A DNA stretch of 18,274 bases, from positions 97,089-115,362 of the forward strand of contig NW_008705563.1 in NCBI RefSeq assembly GCF_000186865.1, given 5' to 3'. The notes below the pieces were generated by a model. The model was not told the DNA's origin. It ran no database searches and saw only the letters and a list, made by a program, of their open reading frames with translations. Below, piece after piece: positions 1 to 7,480 of the stretch; the stretch's first letter is position 1; every line of letters begins with the position of its first letter. The translations under genes were made by a program, and so were the position numbers. Source of the stretch: Aureococcus anophagefferens. Taxonomy: Eukaryota > Sar > Pelagophyceae > Pelagomonadales > Pelagomonadaceae.

Positions 1-2
1 AC

Positions 3-359
3 GTCGCGTCGGCTTTGGGCAACTGCGTCGAGGGCGACGCGCGGCCCATCGTCATCCCCATGGAGCTGCCCGACGGCACGATCCACGAGACGTCCGACGC
101 GCACCTGCCCGCGGAGACGCGCGCGAAGCTCCTCGTGTTCCTCCACCGCGCGCACGAGAGCGACAGTTTGGAGCCGGGGTTCCTCGCGGACCTCGCGGAC
201 CGCGTGCCCAACTTCGAGACGCACCTGCGCTCCATGAAGAAGCTCGCCATCGACGGCGACCCGCGCTTCGCCGCCGCCGTCCAGGCCTTCGAGATGATCG
301 GCGACACGCGGGACCTCTGGGAGACCATCGAGATCATCGACGAGATGGAGGCGAAATAG
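3..359 (+). CDS. 3' end of an unrecognised protein (5' truncated by window)
   Basis: The frame is open from the window edge and ends with TAG at 357-359, giving about 118 residues of C-terminus. No ATG near the edge is convincing, so the gene almost certainly begins outside the window or in an upstream exon. The visible part is a mixed-charge, probably helical sequence with no motif I recognise. It includes a short stretch PIVIPMELPDGTIHE and ends in an acidic helix (WETIEIIDEMEAK). Codon third positions are strongly G/C, as in the neighbouring genes, which supports coding. It converges on the coiled-coil gene on the other strand, with 72 bp between the two stops. That gap holds an A-run at about 415-421. 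Confidence 0.6.
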   Translation, partial: VASALGNCVEGDARPIVIPMELPDGTIHETSDAHLPAETRAKLLVFLHRAHESDSLEPGFLADLADRVPNFETHLRSMKKLAIDGDPRFAAAVQAFEMIGDTRDLWETIEIIDEMEAK

Positions 360-431
360 AAGAATCCAGCCGCGGGAGACCGCGCCTAAGACCCCGAAGA
401 CGACGGCGTGTCCTAAAAAAAGGGGGCGCGC

Positions 432-2901
432 CTAGCAGAGCTGGAGCTCGCCGCGGCACGCGGCGAGCGCGTCGACGACGGAGCCCGCGCCGACGTCCGC
501 GCCGTCGAGGGCGCGCAGGGTCAGGCCCGGCGGCGCGTCGCCGCCCTTCTTCGCGCGGTACTGCTTCGCGAAGAAGTCGAGGAGCTTGGCCGCGGGCTTC
601 GCGTGCCACTTGTCCGGCACGGTCACGGAGAGGGAGATCGACGCGCGGTCGTCGGCGCCGAGGTAGTGCATGTGGAGCTTCGACAGGTCCAGGGGCTCGA
701 GCAACGGCTCCGGCGCCTGTTCGGGCGCGGGCCGCGGCGACGCGGGCCGCGGCCGCGGCGACGCGGACCGGTCGCGCGCGACGCGGAGCGGGAGCTTGGG
801 CTTGGACGCGGGCGCGTTCGTCTTCCGCGGCGGGCGGGCCGCGGGCGTGACCTCCGGCGCGGGCGGCGGCGCCGGCTTCTCGAGGGGCCGGAGCACCGCG
901 GCCGCCGCCGCGGGCCGCGCCGTCCGCTCGAATTTCGGGGGCTCCGTCCGCGGGAGCCCCAGGTCGCGCTGGCGCTCCCGGAGCTCGAGGTAGGCGTCGC
1001 GGCGCGTCGCCAGGTCGTCGACGTCGCGCGCCGCCGCCGCCGCCGCCGCCCGGCAGCGCCGGAGCTCCGCGTCCGCCATAGCGACGTCGACGGCGATCTG
1101 CGCGGACGCGACGTCCTTGTCGTCGGCGTACTCGGCGGCCGGCCGCACGTAGGCGCCGAGCTTCGACGCGCTGCGCGTCCGCTGGAGCAGGTCCGCCGCC
1201 GTCTTGGCCTCGGCCGCGCGGAGCGCGGCCGCGCGGTCGCGGTCGCGCTTGAAGCGGCGCCGCGCCTTCTCCAGGTCGCGCTCGCGCGCCTTCGCCTTCT
1301 CCGCCGCCGCCAGCGACCGCTTCTCCTCCTCGCGCGCCAGGGCGCTCGCCAGCGACGCGCGCTCGTCGTGGCGCTTCCGCGCGGCCGCGCGGTTCGCCTC
1401 CTCCAGTTCCAGATTCGCGACGAACGCGCGCGCCTTCTCCGCGGCCTTGGCCTCGCGGCGCCTCTTCACGGCGGCGCGCCGCTCCAGCGCCGCCGCGTCG
1501 TCGCCGTGGTCGTCGTCGTCGTCGTCGCTCGACGACGCGGGCGCCGCGACCTTGGGGCCCTCGAGGTCCTCGTCGAGCTGCGTCTCGGGCCGGCCCGCCG
1601 CGCGCCGCTCCTCGAGGCAGGCCTCGAGCGCGTCGGCGCTCGCCTGCTGCTGGGCCTCGTGGAACTGCATCATGCCCTCGGCCTCCGTCTTCTGGGTCAG
1701 CGACGCGTCCATCTTGCGCCGCGCCTTCTCCGCGGCGCGGTTGTAGCCCTGGCCGACGAGCGTGTCGTACTGCTCCTTGTGCAGGTCCACCTCGCCGGCC
1801 GTGCGCTTGATGACCTCCGTCGCGTGGGCGATGGCGACGTCGTGCTCCTTGAGTCTAGCGGCGCAGAGCTCGGGGATGTCGTCGGCCAAACCGATGGACA
1901 CGGCCTTGTTGATCGCGCCGCGGATGCCTGGGAAGGAACAAGGGTGAGCGGTTGCGGACGCTCGTTCCGAAAAAAAGCACCCACGCTTCGAGACCGTTCC
2001 GAGATACTATCGCTCGTTCAAGAATCAGCCGAAACGAGTGGACATCGGCCGAGAGAGAAGTCGGGAGTTTGCGGCCCCGGCAGACGCCCTCGGGCGTGCA
2101 CCGCGTCTCCGAGCCGAGGATCTGCGCCAACCCCTCGAGCGCGGACCGCCGCAGCTTCCACTCGACGGCGTTGGCGGGCACGCGGCTCCGCGAGAGGACG
2201 ACGGGCTTGTTGTTCTCGTCGCGCGACGGCTTCGACGTGCCCGCGCCCGCGCCGTCCGCGCGGCGCGCCGCGGCCTCGGCCCGCGCGGCCTTCTCCGCCT
2301 CCTTGGCGGCCTCGGCGCGCGCCGCGCGCTCCGCGGCGGCCTTGATGTGCTCGGCCCGCAGGGCCTCCTTCTCCGCGGCGCTCAGCGTGCGCTTCTCTTT
2401 CTCCTTCTCCTTGGACGCCGCGTCCTTCCTCGCCTCCTCGCGCTGGCGCGCGCGCTTCGCGCGCGCGGCCTCGGCCTCGTTCAATTCGGCGAAGGTCTCC
2501 TTGAAGTCGTCGTCCTGGCGCTCGAGGCGCCGCTCGACGCGCGCGGCGCGCTTCGCCTCGACGACGCGGCGCTTCGCGGCCTCCTCCTTCTCGTAGAGCT
2601 TGTGGCTGATGACCGCCTCCGCTTTCCGGAACTCGCGCTCGGCCTCGGCCTCGCGCTTCGCCTTCTCGACGTCGCGCTTGATCTGGTCGCTGATCTCGCC
2701 CCGCAGGCGGTCGAGCTCGTGCTGCTTGCCCGCCTCGGCGCCGCTGCCGGCGTGCTTGAAGAGGTCCGCCTGCGCCTCAGCGAGGCGCTTCTCGAGGACG
2801 GCCTTGGCCTTGGCCGCGGCGTCGGCCTCGCGCTTCGCCTCGGCGCGCTCCCGCTCGCGCCGCTGGAACCCGGCGGAGCCCACGGCGGGGGGGTCGTCCA
2901 T
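432..2901 (-). CDS. Coiled-coil protein of unknown function, two exons
   Basis: Exon 1 is 2901-2088 and exon 2 is 1927-432; joined they encode 769 residues. The start is the ATG at 2901, the first Met of the open frame. The protein is dominated by Lys/Arg/Glu/Ala-rich heptad-like helices (about 12-220 and 430-560). A less charged, more conserved-looking middle section (about 245-330, containing GIRGAINKAVSIGLADDIP) spans the splice junction. An Asp run follows at about 406-411, then a Pro/Arg/Ser-rich linker (about 620-680). The last 75 residues form a compact, possibly globular end (ISLSVTVPDKWHAK... to GELQLC). I do not recognise the family. A cytoskeletal or scaffold role would be a guess from composition alone. 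The intron is introner A. The splice uses a GC donor after 2088 and an AG acceptor at 1929-1928, which is the phase-1 solution that keeps the frame open. Confidence 0.75.
1928..2087 (-). mobile_element. Introner-like element A, forming the intron of the coiled-coil gene
   Basis: This 160-nt intron is homologous to introner B. Positions 1977-2057 match 6599-6679 at 71 of 81 bases without gaps. On the + strand the left end (1930-1946, GGGAAGGAACAAGGGTG) resembles B's terminal repeat. The right end (2063-2078) is a degenerate inverted copy. On the gene's strand, GGCGTCTGC (2088-2080) flanks one side and GGCATCCGC (1928-1920) the other, matching at 7 of 9 positions, which fits a decayed target duplication. 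The + strand orientation matches B, but the host gene is on the minus strand, so A is spliced antisense relative to B. The only phase-correct donor I find outside the element core is GC (2087-2086). Confidence 0.8.
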
Positions 2902-3190
2902 ACCGCGAGAAGTCTACTACGACGTCGGGAGGCGCCCGCGATATGGGTGGCACGGAGAAGCTCCTTGCAAAGCGCGGTATTAAAGGATATATCACGGGTG
3001 TTGAAGTTTTCGGCTCGCAGGCGCCGCGCTCCCGCCTCCCGCGCGCCGCGCCGCCCGGACAACAACCGCCGTTGAACACCCGAGCTCTCCTCGCCTCCCG
3101 CGCCGTGACAACAACAGCGGTTACTCGGACGACGGGCGCGGCGCGTCGCCGCTCCGGGGCTTGCTCCGGGGATCGTGCCTCCGGTACGGC
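2902..3190. other. Intergenic: upstream region of the coiled-coil gene
   Basis: No gene seen. About 290 bp separates the start of the coiled-coil gene from the end of the LOV gene, both on the minus strand. An AT-rich patch at about 2976-2995 (TATTAAAGGATATATCAC), in an otherwise GC-rich context, lies about 75-95 bp upstream of the ATG and could be a core promoter. Two similar segments, GACAACAACCGCCGTT (from about 3059) and GACAACAACAGCGGTT (from about 3107), form an imperfect direct repeat. Confidence 0.35.
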
Positions 3191-3715
3191 TCAGCCCGCG
3201 GGCGGGGGACACACCTCCTTGATGACGCCGAAGCGGTAGAGCGGCGCGCCGCGCTCGTCGCGGAGCACGAGCACCGTGAGCGAGTTCCCGAACGCGCCGC
3301 CGTCGCCCGCGTAGTTGCGGAGCACGACGTGGACGTCCTCGTCGGCCCTGAAGGCCGCGGAGAGCTTCGCGTTGCACGCGTCGTTGACGGCGCAGCGCGT
3401 CGGCCCCTGGAGCTTCTTGCAGTTGTGGCCGACGAGCGCGCCGGACGGGTACGCCATGTTGTCGACGAAGGGCTTCGAAGCCGTCAGGATCTTGTGGTCG
3501 CGGTCGTCGGCGCGCGACAGCAGCCAGGGCCCGCGGAAGCGGCGGATCTGGTTCACGAGCTTGGCGTCCGCCGCACAGATGCCGTCGAGGACCTCGCTCA
3601 GCGGCAGCGACGACTCGTCGCTGACGTCGGAGAAGTGGTCAGGGGTGCCGGGGTAGTGGCTCGGGAGGTCGGCGCCGAGCCGGTCGCGCGCCGTCAGCGA
3701 TTGGAGCGCGAGCAT
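3191..3715 (-). CDS. Short LOV/PAS-domain protein
   Basis: The 174-residue protein starts at the ATG at 3715; the frame is open further upstream but without an ATG. The first ~60 residues are unrecognised. From about residue 72 to 168 it follows the LOV (flavin-binding PAS) pattern. GHNCKKLQGP at 96-105 matches the family's GRNCRFLQGP, with the photoactive cysteine at Cys99 and Gln103 kept. NY at 134-135 and FGN at 142-144 match the NYRKDG...FWN flavin-contacting asparagines (Asn134, Asn144). GVIKEV at 163-168 matches the last strand, GVQxEV. Two differences stand out: the flavin-phosphate Arg is Lys100, and the signalling Gln of the last strand is Ile165. No output domain is visible, so it would be a stand-alone sensor, or one domain of a longer spliced protein. 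Blue-light sensing is plausible but not certain given Ile165. Confidence 0.72.
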   Translation of the reverse strand: MLALQSLTARDRLGADLPSHYPGTPDHFSDVSDESSLPLSEVLDGICAADAKLVNQIRRFRGPWLLSRADDRDHKILTASKPFVDNMAYPSGALVGHNCKKLQGPTRCAVNDACNAKLSAAFRADEDVHVVLRNYAGDGGAFGNSLTVLVLRDERGAPLYRFGVIKEVCPPPAG

Positions 3716-4197
3716 GGGTGGCGCGCGTTGGATGCGCCGTGCGAGGTCAAGCCCTTCGCATGCGCGTTCTGAGAGCTCGTGCAACTTGCAGCTGAATTGC
3801 TCCGGCACCGTCGGCGTCGCGCGGCGACAGCGTCTAAAGTCGCGGGTTTTCGCATGCTCCGGGAGCGACCCGGAGTTCTAAAAAAATAAGGACAAAGTAA
3901 CAACTTTATCTAAGGATGCGGGCACGGTCGCCAAGGCCGCGCGCGAAGGCCTTACTGTAGGGCGCGCCGCGAGGCCAGACGACGCCGCGGGCGGGATGCG
4001 CCACCGGGGGTTCTGGCCGAGCGCGCCCAAACTCACGGCTTTCGAGGACCGCGTCGCCGCGCTAGAGGGGCGGGCCGACGCGCCGCACCGGCGGCACCGC
4101 GGAGCACCGAAGCGGCCGAAGCCCCGGCGTGCGTGCGGATTGAGGCTTGAAGTTCTCGCGAGACGCGCCTGTTGTCGTCGTCCGCCACACACACGCA
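3716..4197. other. Intergenic between divergent LOV gene and plastid-protein gene
   Basis: The roughly 480-bp region is bounded by two divergently transcribed genes and should hold both promoters. An AT-rich island at about 3880-3913 (TCTAAAAAAATAAGG, then AACAACTTTATC) is the only sharply AT-rich stretch. A + strand open frame from 3996 (MRHRGFWPSAPKL...) runs into the next gene out of frame. It has no recognisable domain and I do not call it. The 50 bases before the ATG at 4198 end in a CA-repeat-like CACACACACGCA leader. Confidence 0.3.
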
Positions 4198-5022
4198 ATG
4201 AAGCTCACCGCCACCCTCGCCCTCGCCGCCCTGGCGCCCGCCTCCGGCTTCACGGCGGGCGTGCCCGCCCCCGCGGCGCTCACCCGCATGATGGCCGACG
4301 GCGCCCAGTCGGCCGACGCGTCGCTCGCCGTCGCGCCGGCGGGCGGCGGTAGCGGCCCCGGCAACGGCTGGGCGATCGGCGACATCTCCCCCGACGGCAA
4401 GCTGACGCAGCGCGTCGAGGGCCAGACGCGCAAGACGTGGGCCTTCAACGACTTCTCGAAGGACCGCGTGCAGGTCGCGCTCACGTCCGAGGGCCGCCCC
4501 GTGACGGCGGACATCCAGCTCTGGATCGGCCCCGACTGGACGCCCTTCTCGATGAAGGCCTACAGCGAGGACGGCAAGCTCCGCCCCATCCAGACCCTCA
4601 TCGGCACGCGCAACAAGGCCGCGATGATCGAGGTCCGCAACAACGGCGAGTACGAGTTCCCCTTCAGCGCCGCGTCCAACTACGCCCAGGGCGCCATGGT
4701 GAACAAGCCCGCGACCATCCCCGCCGAGGCCACGACGTCCAGCGAGCGCGTCGACGGCGGCGCCCTCCGCTCCTACCCCATCGACGCCTCCGTCAAGCAG
4801 CTCGAGGTCGTCCTCAAGACCGACGGAAAGCAGCTCAACGCGCGCATCGAGCTCCTCAACGCGCCCAACAACCCCAAGCAGACCTTCGAGTGCTTCACCA
4901 ACAACGGCGAGCTCAACTCCCTCTGCGTCTGCTTCAACATCCCCGACGAGTACACGACCGTCCGCGTCATCAACCTCGCGCCCGTCGAGTTCCCGTGCAA
5001 CGTCCACCTCAACGAGAAGTAG
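4198..5022 (+). CDS. Predicted plastid-targeted protein with duplicated beta-rich unit
   Basis: The protein has 274 residues. I chose the ATG at 4198 over the in-frame one at 4147 because it begins a clean signal peptide (MKLTATLALAALAPASG). This is followed directly by Phe18, the ASAFAP-type junction that sends ochrophyte proteins through the ER into the plastid. A short Ala/Pro-rich transit segment follows. The mature part seems to be two copies of one unit. The first is about residues 96-168, with RPVTADIQLWIGP, DGKLRPIQ and IEVRNNGEYEFPF. The second is about residues 199-272, with KQLNARIELLNAP, NGELNSLC and VRVINLAPVEFPC. Both have an IxL strand, a G-[KE]-L turn and a closing EFP. I recognise no named family. 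The targeting call is well supported by sequence; the function is unknown. Confidence 0.82.
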   Translation: MKLTATLALAALAPASGFTAGVPAPAALTRMMADGAQSADASLAVAPAGGGSGPGNGWAIGDISPDGKLTQRVEGQTRKTWAFNDFSKDRVQVALTSEGRPVTADIQLWIGPDWTPFSMKAYSEDGKLRPIQTLIGTRNKAAMIEVRNNGEYEFPFSAASNYAQGAMVNKPATIPAEATTSSERVDGGALRSYPIDASVKQLEVVLKTDGKQLNARIELLNAPNNPKQTFECFTNNGELNSLCVCFNIPDEYTTVRVINLAPVEFPCNVHLNEK

Positions 5023-5055
5023 AGAAGCAGCACCACCCGCGACGGCGAACGGACC

Positions 5056-5081
5056 GCAGCAGCGCGCCCCCACGCTGCTGC
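5056..5081 (+). repeat. Short perfect inverted repeat in 3' flank of plastid-protein gene
   Basis: GCAGCAGCG (5056-5064) and CGCTGCTGC (5073-5081) are perfect reverse complements around an 8-nt loop. It lies 34 bp past the stop and could fold in the 3' UTR. In DNA this GC-rich, such stems also arise by chance. Confidence 0.4.
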
Positions 5082-5311
5082 CAGTGGCGCGCGCGCGTAA
5101 GGCAAGCGCAGACACTACACACGCAACTCGGGTGGCCACCGTGGATCGCGCGCCAAAAATAACCGCCTTTCCGAGTTCAAAGCGTTCGGGGCAGCTTGCC
5201 TGCAAGTGTCACAGAGCGCAAACGACGTTGGCCCGCCCGACCTGGTTCTGCTCGCGCGTGACCGCTGCCCGGTTTGCTGGACCGCTCGTGCGGAGCGGCG
5301 CGGCGCGCACG

Positions 5312-5926
5312 ATGGAGCGCTTCATGGACGAGGGCACCCACGTGCTCGTGTCGTCGGCGAAGAACATGGGCGAGGCGGCGGCGGTCCTGCCCGTGATCTC
5401 GACGCTGTCCTTCGGCTTCGCCGCGGGCGAGCTCCTCGGCCAGGACGCGTCGTCGCACGCGGCCGTGCTGCTCCTGCTGGCGCTCTCGGCGTCCTTTAGC
5501 CTCTTCGCGACGACGTACAGCGTTTTGGAGTCGTACTACATCTCCATGCTCACGGCGTCGGACACGCGGAGCCACTACGCCTACGGCGTGTGTGACCGCG
5601 AGCGTGCCTCGTCGACGAGCCAGCGCGACGAGCTGGCCCGCGTCATCGTCGACTTCCTCCAGGGCTTCGAGCCGTGGCGCCAGCGCGCGCGGGACGCGCT
5701 CTGGCTCTCGGTGATCCTCATCCTCGCGGCCTGCGGGTGCCAGACGGCCTGCGAGCGCGGCGTGTCGGTTGCGTCCGTCGGCGTCGGCGCCGCCCTCCTC
5801 GGCGGCGCGGTCTCCGTGCCGCGGACGGTGCTCAAGTTCCGCCGGCGCTTCGTGCCGCTCCTCCAGGCCTACCGCGAGCTCCAGGCGCTCCAGCGCGAGG
5901 GCGGCGCGGGCGGCGGGTATACGTAA
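5312..5926 (+). CDS. Small multi-pass membrane protein of unknown function
   Basis: The protein has 204 residues from the ATG at 5312, the first Met of the membrane-protein frame; the frame is open upstream without a good start. Hydrophobic segments at about 22-42, 48-70, 128-145 and 151-170 suggest four membrane spans. Between spans 2 and 3 is a polar loop with SVLESYYISMLTASD and a basic/acidic stretch (DRERASSTSQRDE). The end after span 4 is basic (RTVLKFRRRF), then Gln/Leu-rich with a Gly-rich tail. The four-span layout recalls Orai-type channels, but I see none of their diagnostic residues and do not make that call. No signal peptide or plastid address is evident. It sits between two unrelated + strand genes, with about 110 bp to the next start. 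Confidence 0.6.
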   Translation: MERFMDEGTHVLVSSAKNMGEAAAVLPVISTLSFGFAAGELLGQDASSHAAVLLLLALSASFSLFATTYSVLESYYISMLTASDTRSHYAYGVCDRERASSTSQRDELARVIVDFLQGFEPWRQRARDALWLSVILILAACGCQTACERGVSVASVGVGAALLGGAVSVPRTVLKFRRRFVPLLQAYRELQALQREGGAGGGYT

Positions 5927-6035
5927 CAGCGCCCCTACAGTCCGCCACACGAGAGGTGGAGTCGCAGGTCCGGGTTGCGCGCAGGCCATCGTTGAAGTTC
6001 AAGTTGAACCTAAACTGAAGTGGCAAAAGCGAAGG

Positions 6036-7480
6036 ATGATGGGCTCGGCATCACTCGCGCGCAGCGCGCGCCGCTTCGCCTCCGCGACGACGCCGCCCGG
6101 CGCGTTCTCGCGCGAGCGGCTCGCGGCCTGGCGCCACGCGCTGCACCGCCAGCCGGAGCTGGGCTTCGACCTCTTCAAGACGTCTCAATTCGTCGCCGAC
6201 ACGCTCGCCTCCTTCGGCGGCGACATGGACATCACGCGGGGCCTCGGCGGCACGGGCGTCGTCGCGTCGCTCCGGGGCGGCGCCGGGACCAGCGGGCGAG
6301 GCATCGCCCTGCGCGCGGACATGGACGCGCTGCCCATTTTCGAGGAAGCGGACGTGCCGTACCGGTCCGAGGTCGACGGCGTCGCGCACCTCTGCGGCCA
6401 CGACGGCCACACGGCCATGCTCCTCGGCGCCGCGGAGCATCTGGTCTCCGTGGCGGAGACCCTCGACGGCACGGTGCACTTCGTCTTCCAGCCCGCGGAG
6501 GAGGCCGGCGGCGGCGGCGAGGTCGTGGTCAGGGCAGCAAAAGGGTGATTCAACGTCGCTTCAACGTGAGTGTTCCGCGCGCGCGCGTTCCGGAAACAGC
6601 ACCCACGCTTCGAGAGCGCTCCGAGAGATGATCGCTCGTCCAAAAATCAGCCGAAACGAGCGGAAAACGGCCGAGAGAGGAGCCTTTGAAGTTGGGAAGT
6701 TCGCACCCTTTTGCTGCCCAGGTCATGGTCAAGGACGGCCTCTTCCGCGACGTCGCCGCGGACGCGACGGCGGTCTACGGGCTCCACAACTGGCCCCGGG
6801 CCATCTCGAAGACCCTGAGACCGGGCGGCTTCGCGGCGACGGCGGGCCCCGTCATGGCGGGCGCGGACGAGTTCGAGATGGTGATTACGGGGAGAGGCGG
6901 CCACGCGGCGATGCCCCACGTCTGCGTCGACCCCGTGCTCGCCGGCGCCCAGGTCGTCGTCGCGCTGCAGGCGCTCGTGTCGCGGTCGACGAGCCCGCTC
7001 GACTCCGTCGTCGTGTCCGTGACGTGCTTCGACGCCGGCGAGGCCGTCAACGCGATCCCGGAGACCGCGACGTTGAAGGGCACGGTGCGCACCTTCGACG
7101 AGGCCGTGCGAAAGCGCGTCAAGGTCCAGCTCCTGGACACGGCGGCCGCCGTCGCCGGCGCCTTCGGGGCGACGGTCGATTGCGACTACGTCGACGGCTA
7201 CCCGCCGACGATCAACGGCGCGGACGAGACCGCGTTCGCGGCGGCCTGCGCGGCGCGCGTCGTCGGCGCCGACAACGTCGTCTTCGACGAGCCGCCGTCC
7301 ATGGGCGCGGAGGACTTCTCCTACCTCCTCCACGAGCGGCCCGGCGCCTACCTCTGGCTCGGCGGCGACTCCGACTACGCGCTCCACCACCCGAAGTACG
7401 TCTTCGACGACGCGACGCTGACGACGGGCGCGGCCTGGTTCGCGACGCTCGCTTCCTCGGCGCTGCGAGCGGACTCCTAG
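6036..7480 (+). CDS. M20D-family amidohydrolase (ILR1/hippurate-hydrolase-like), two exons
   Basis: Exons 6036-6521 and 6722-7480 give 414 residues, the usual size for this family. The enzymes hydrolyse N-acyl amino acids such as hippurate or auxin conjugates at a metal centre. Motifs in order are RQPELGF (38-44), ALRADMDALP (91-100), HLCGHDGHTAMLLG (118-131, ligands Cys120 and His122), FQPAEEAGGGG (151-161), LHNWP (183-187), GRGGHAAMPH (219-228), MGAEDFSYLL (356-365) and HHP (384-386). Metal ligands and the catalytic Glu are all present. The first ~20 residues (MMGSASLARSARRFASAT) are basic and hydroxylated, like a mitochondrial presequence. Two adjacent ATGs (6036, 6039) compete; I take the first. 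Splicing at 6521/6722 gives GGGGE-VMVKDGLF, with exactly the spacing seen in the family. Retaining the intron would stop translation at 6546-6548. The substrate cannot be told from sequence. Confidence 0.92.
6522..6721 (+). mobile_element. Introner-like element B, forming the intron of the amidohydrolase gene
   Basis: The intron is 200 nt, GT-AG, phase 0. The element proper is 6532-6719. It is bounded by perfect 16-bp inverted repeats, GGGCAGCAAAAGGGTG at 6532-6547 and its reverse complement at 6704-6719. Directly abutting them are AGGTCGTGGTCA (6520-6531) and AGGTCATGGTCA (6720-6731), a direct repeat identical at 11 of 12 positions, read here as the target-site duplication. The donor GT lies in the left copy and the acceptor AG in the right copy, so splicing restores the presumed pre-insertion sequence. 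Its core (6599-6679) is shared with element A. TTCAACGT occurs twice near the left end (6549-6556, 6560-6567). No transposase is encoded, so it would be non-autonomous. Confidence 0.9.

Noticed and set aside
3716..3808. N-terminal extension of the LOV protein upstream of 3715
   Set aside because: The frame is open but has no ATG, only a GTG, and the sequence (EQFSCKLHELSERACEG) shows no clear domain. A spliced upstream exon stays possible.
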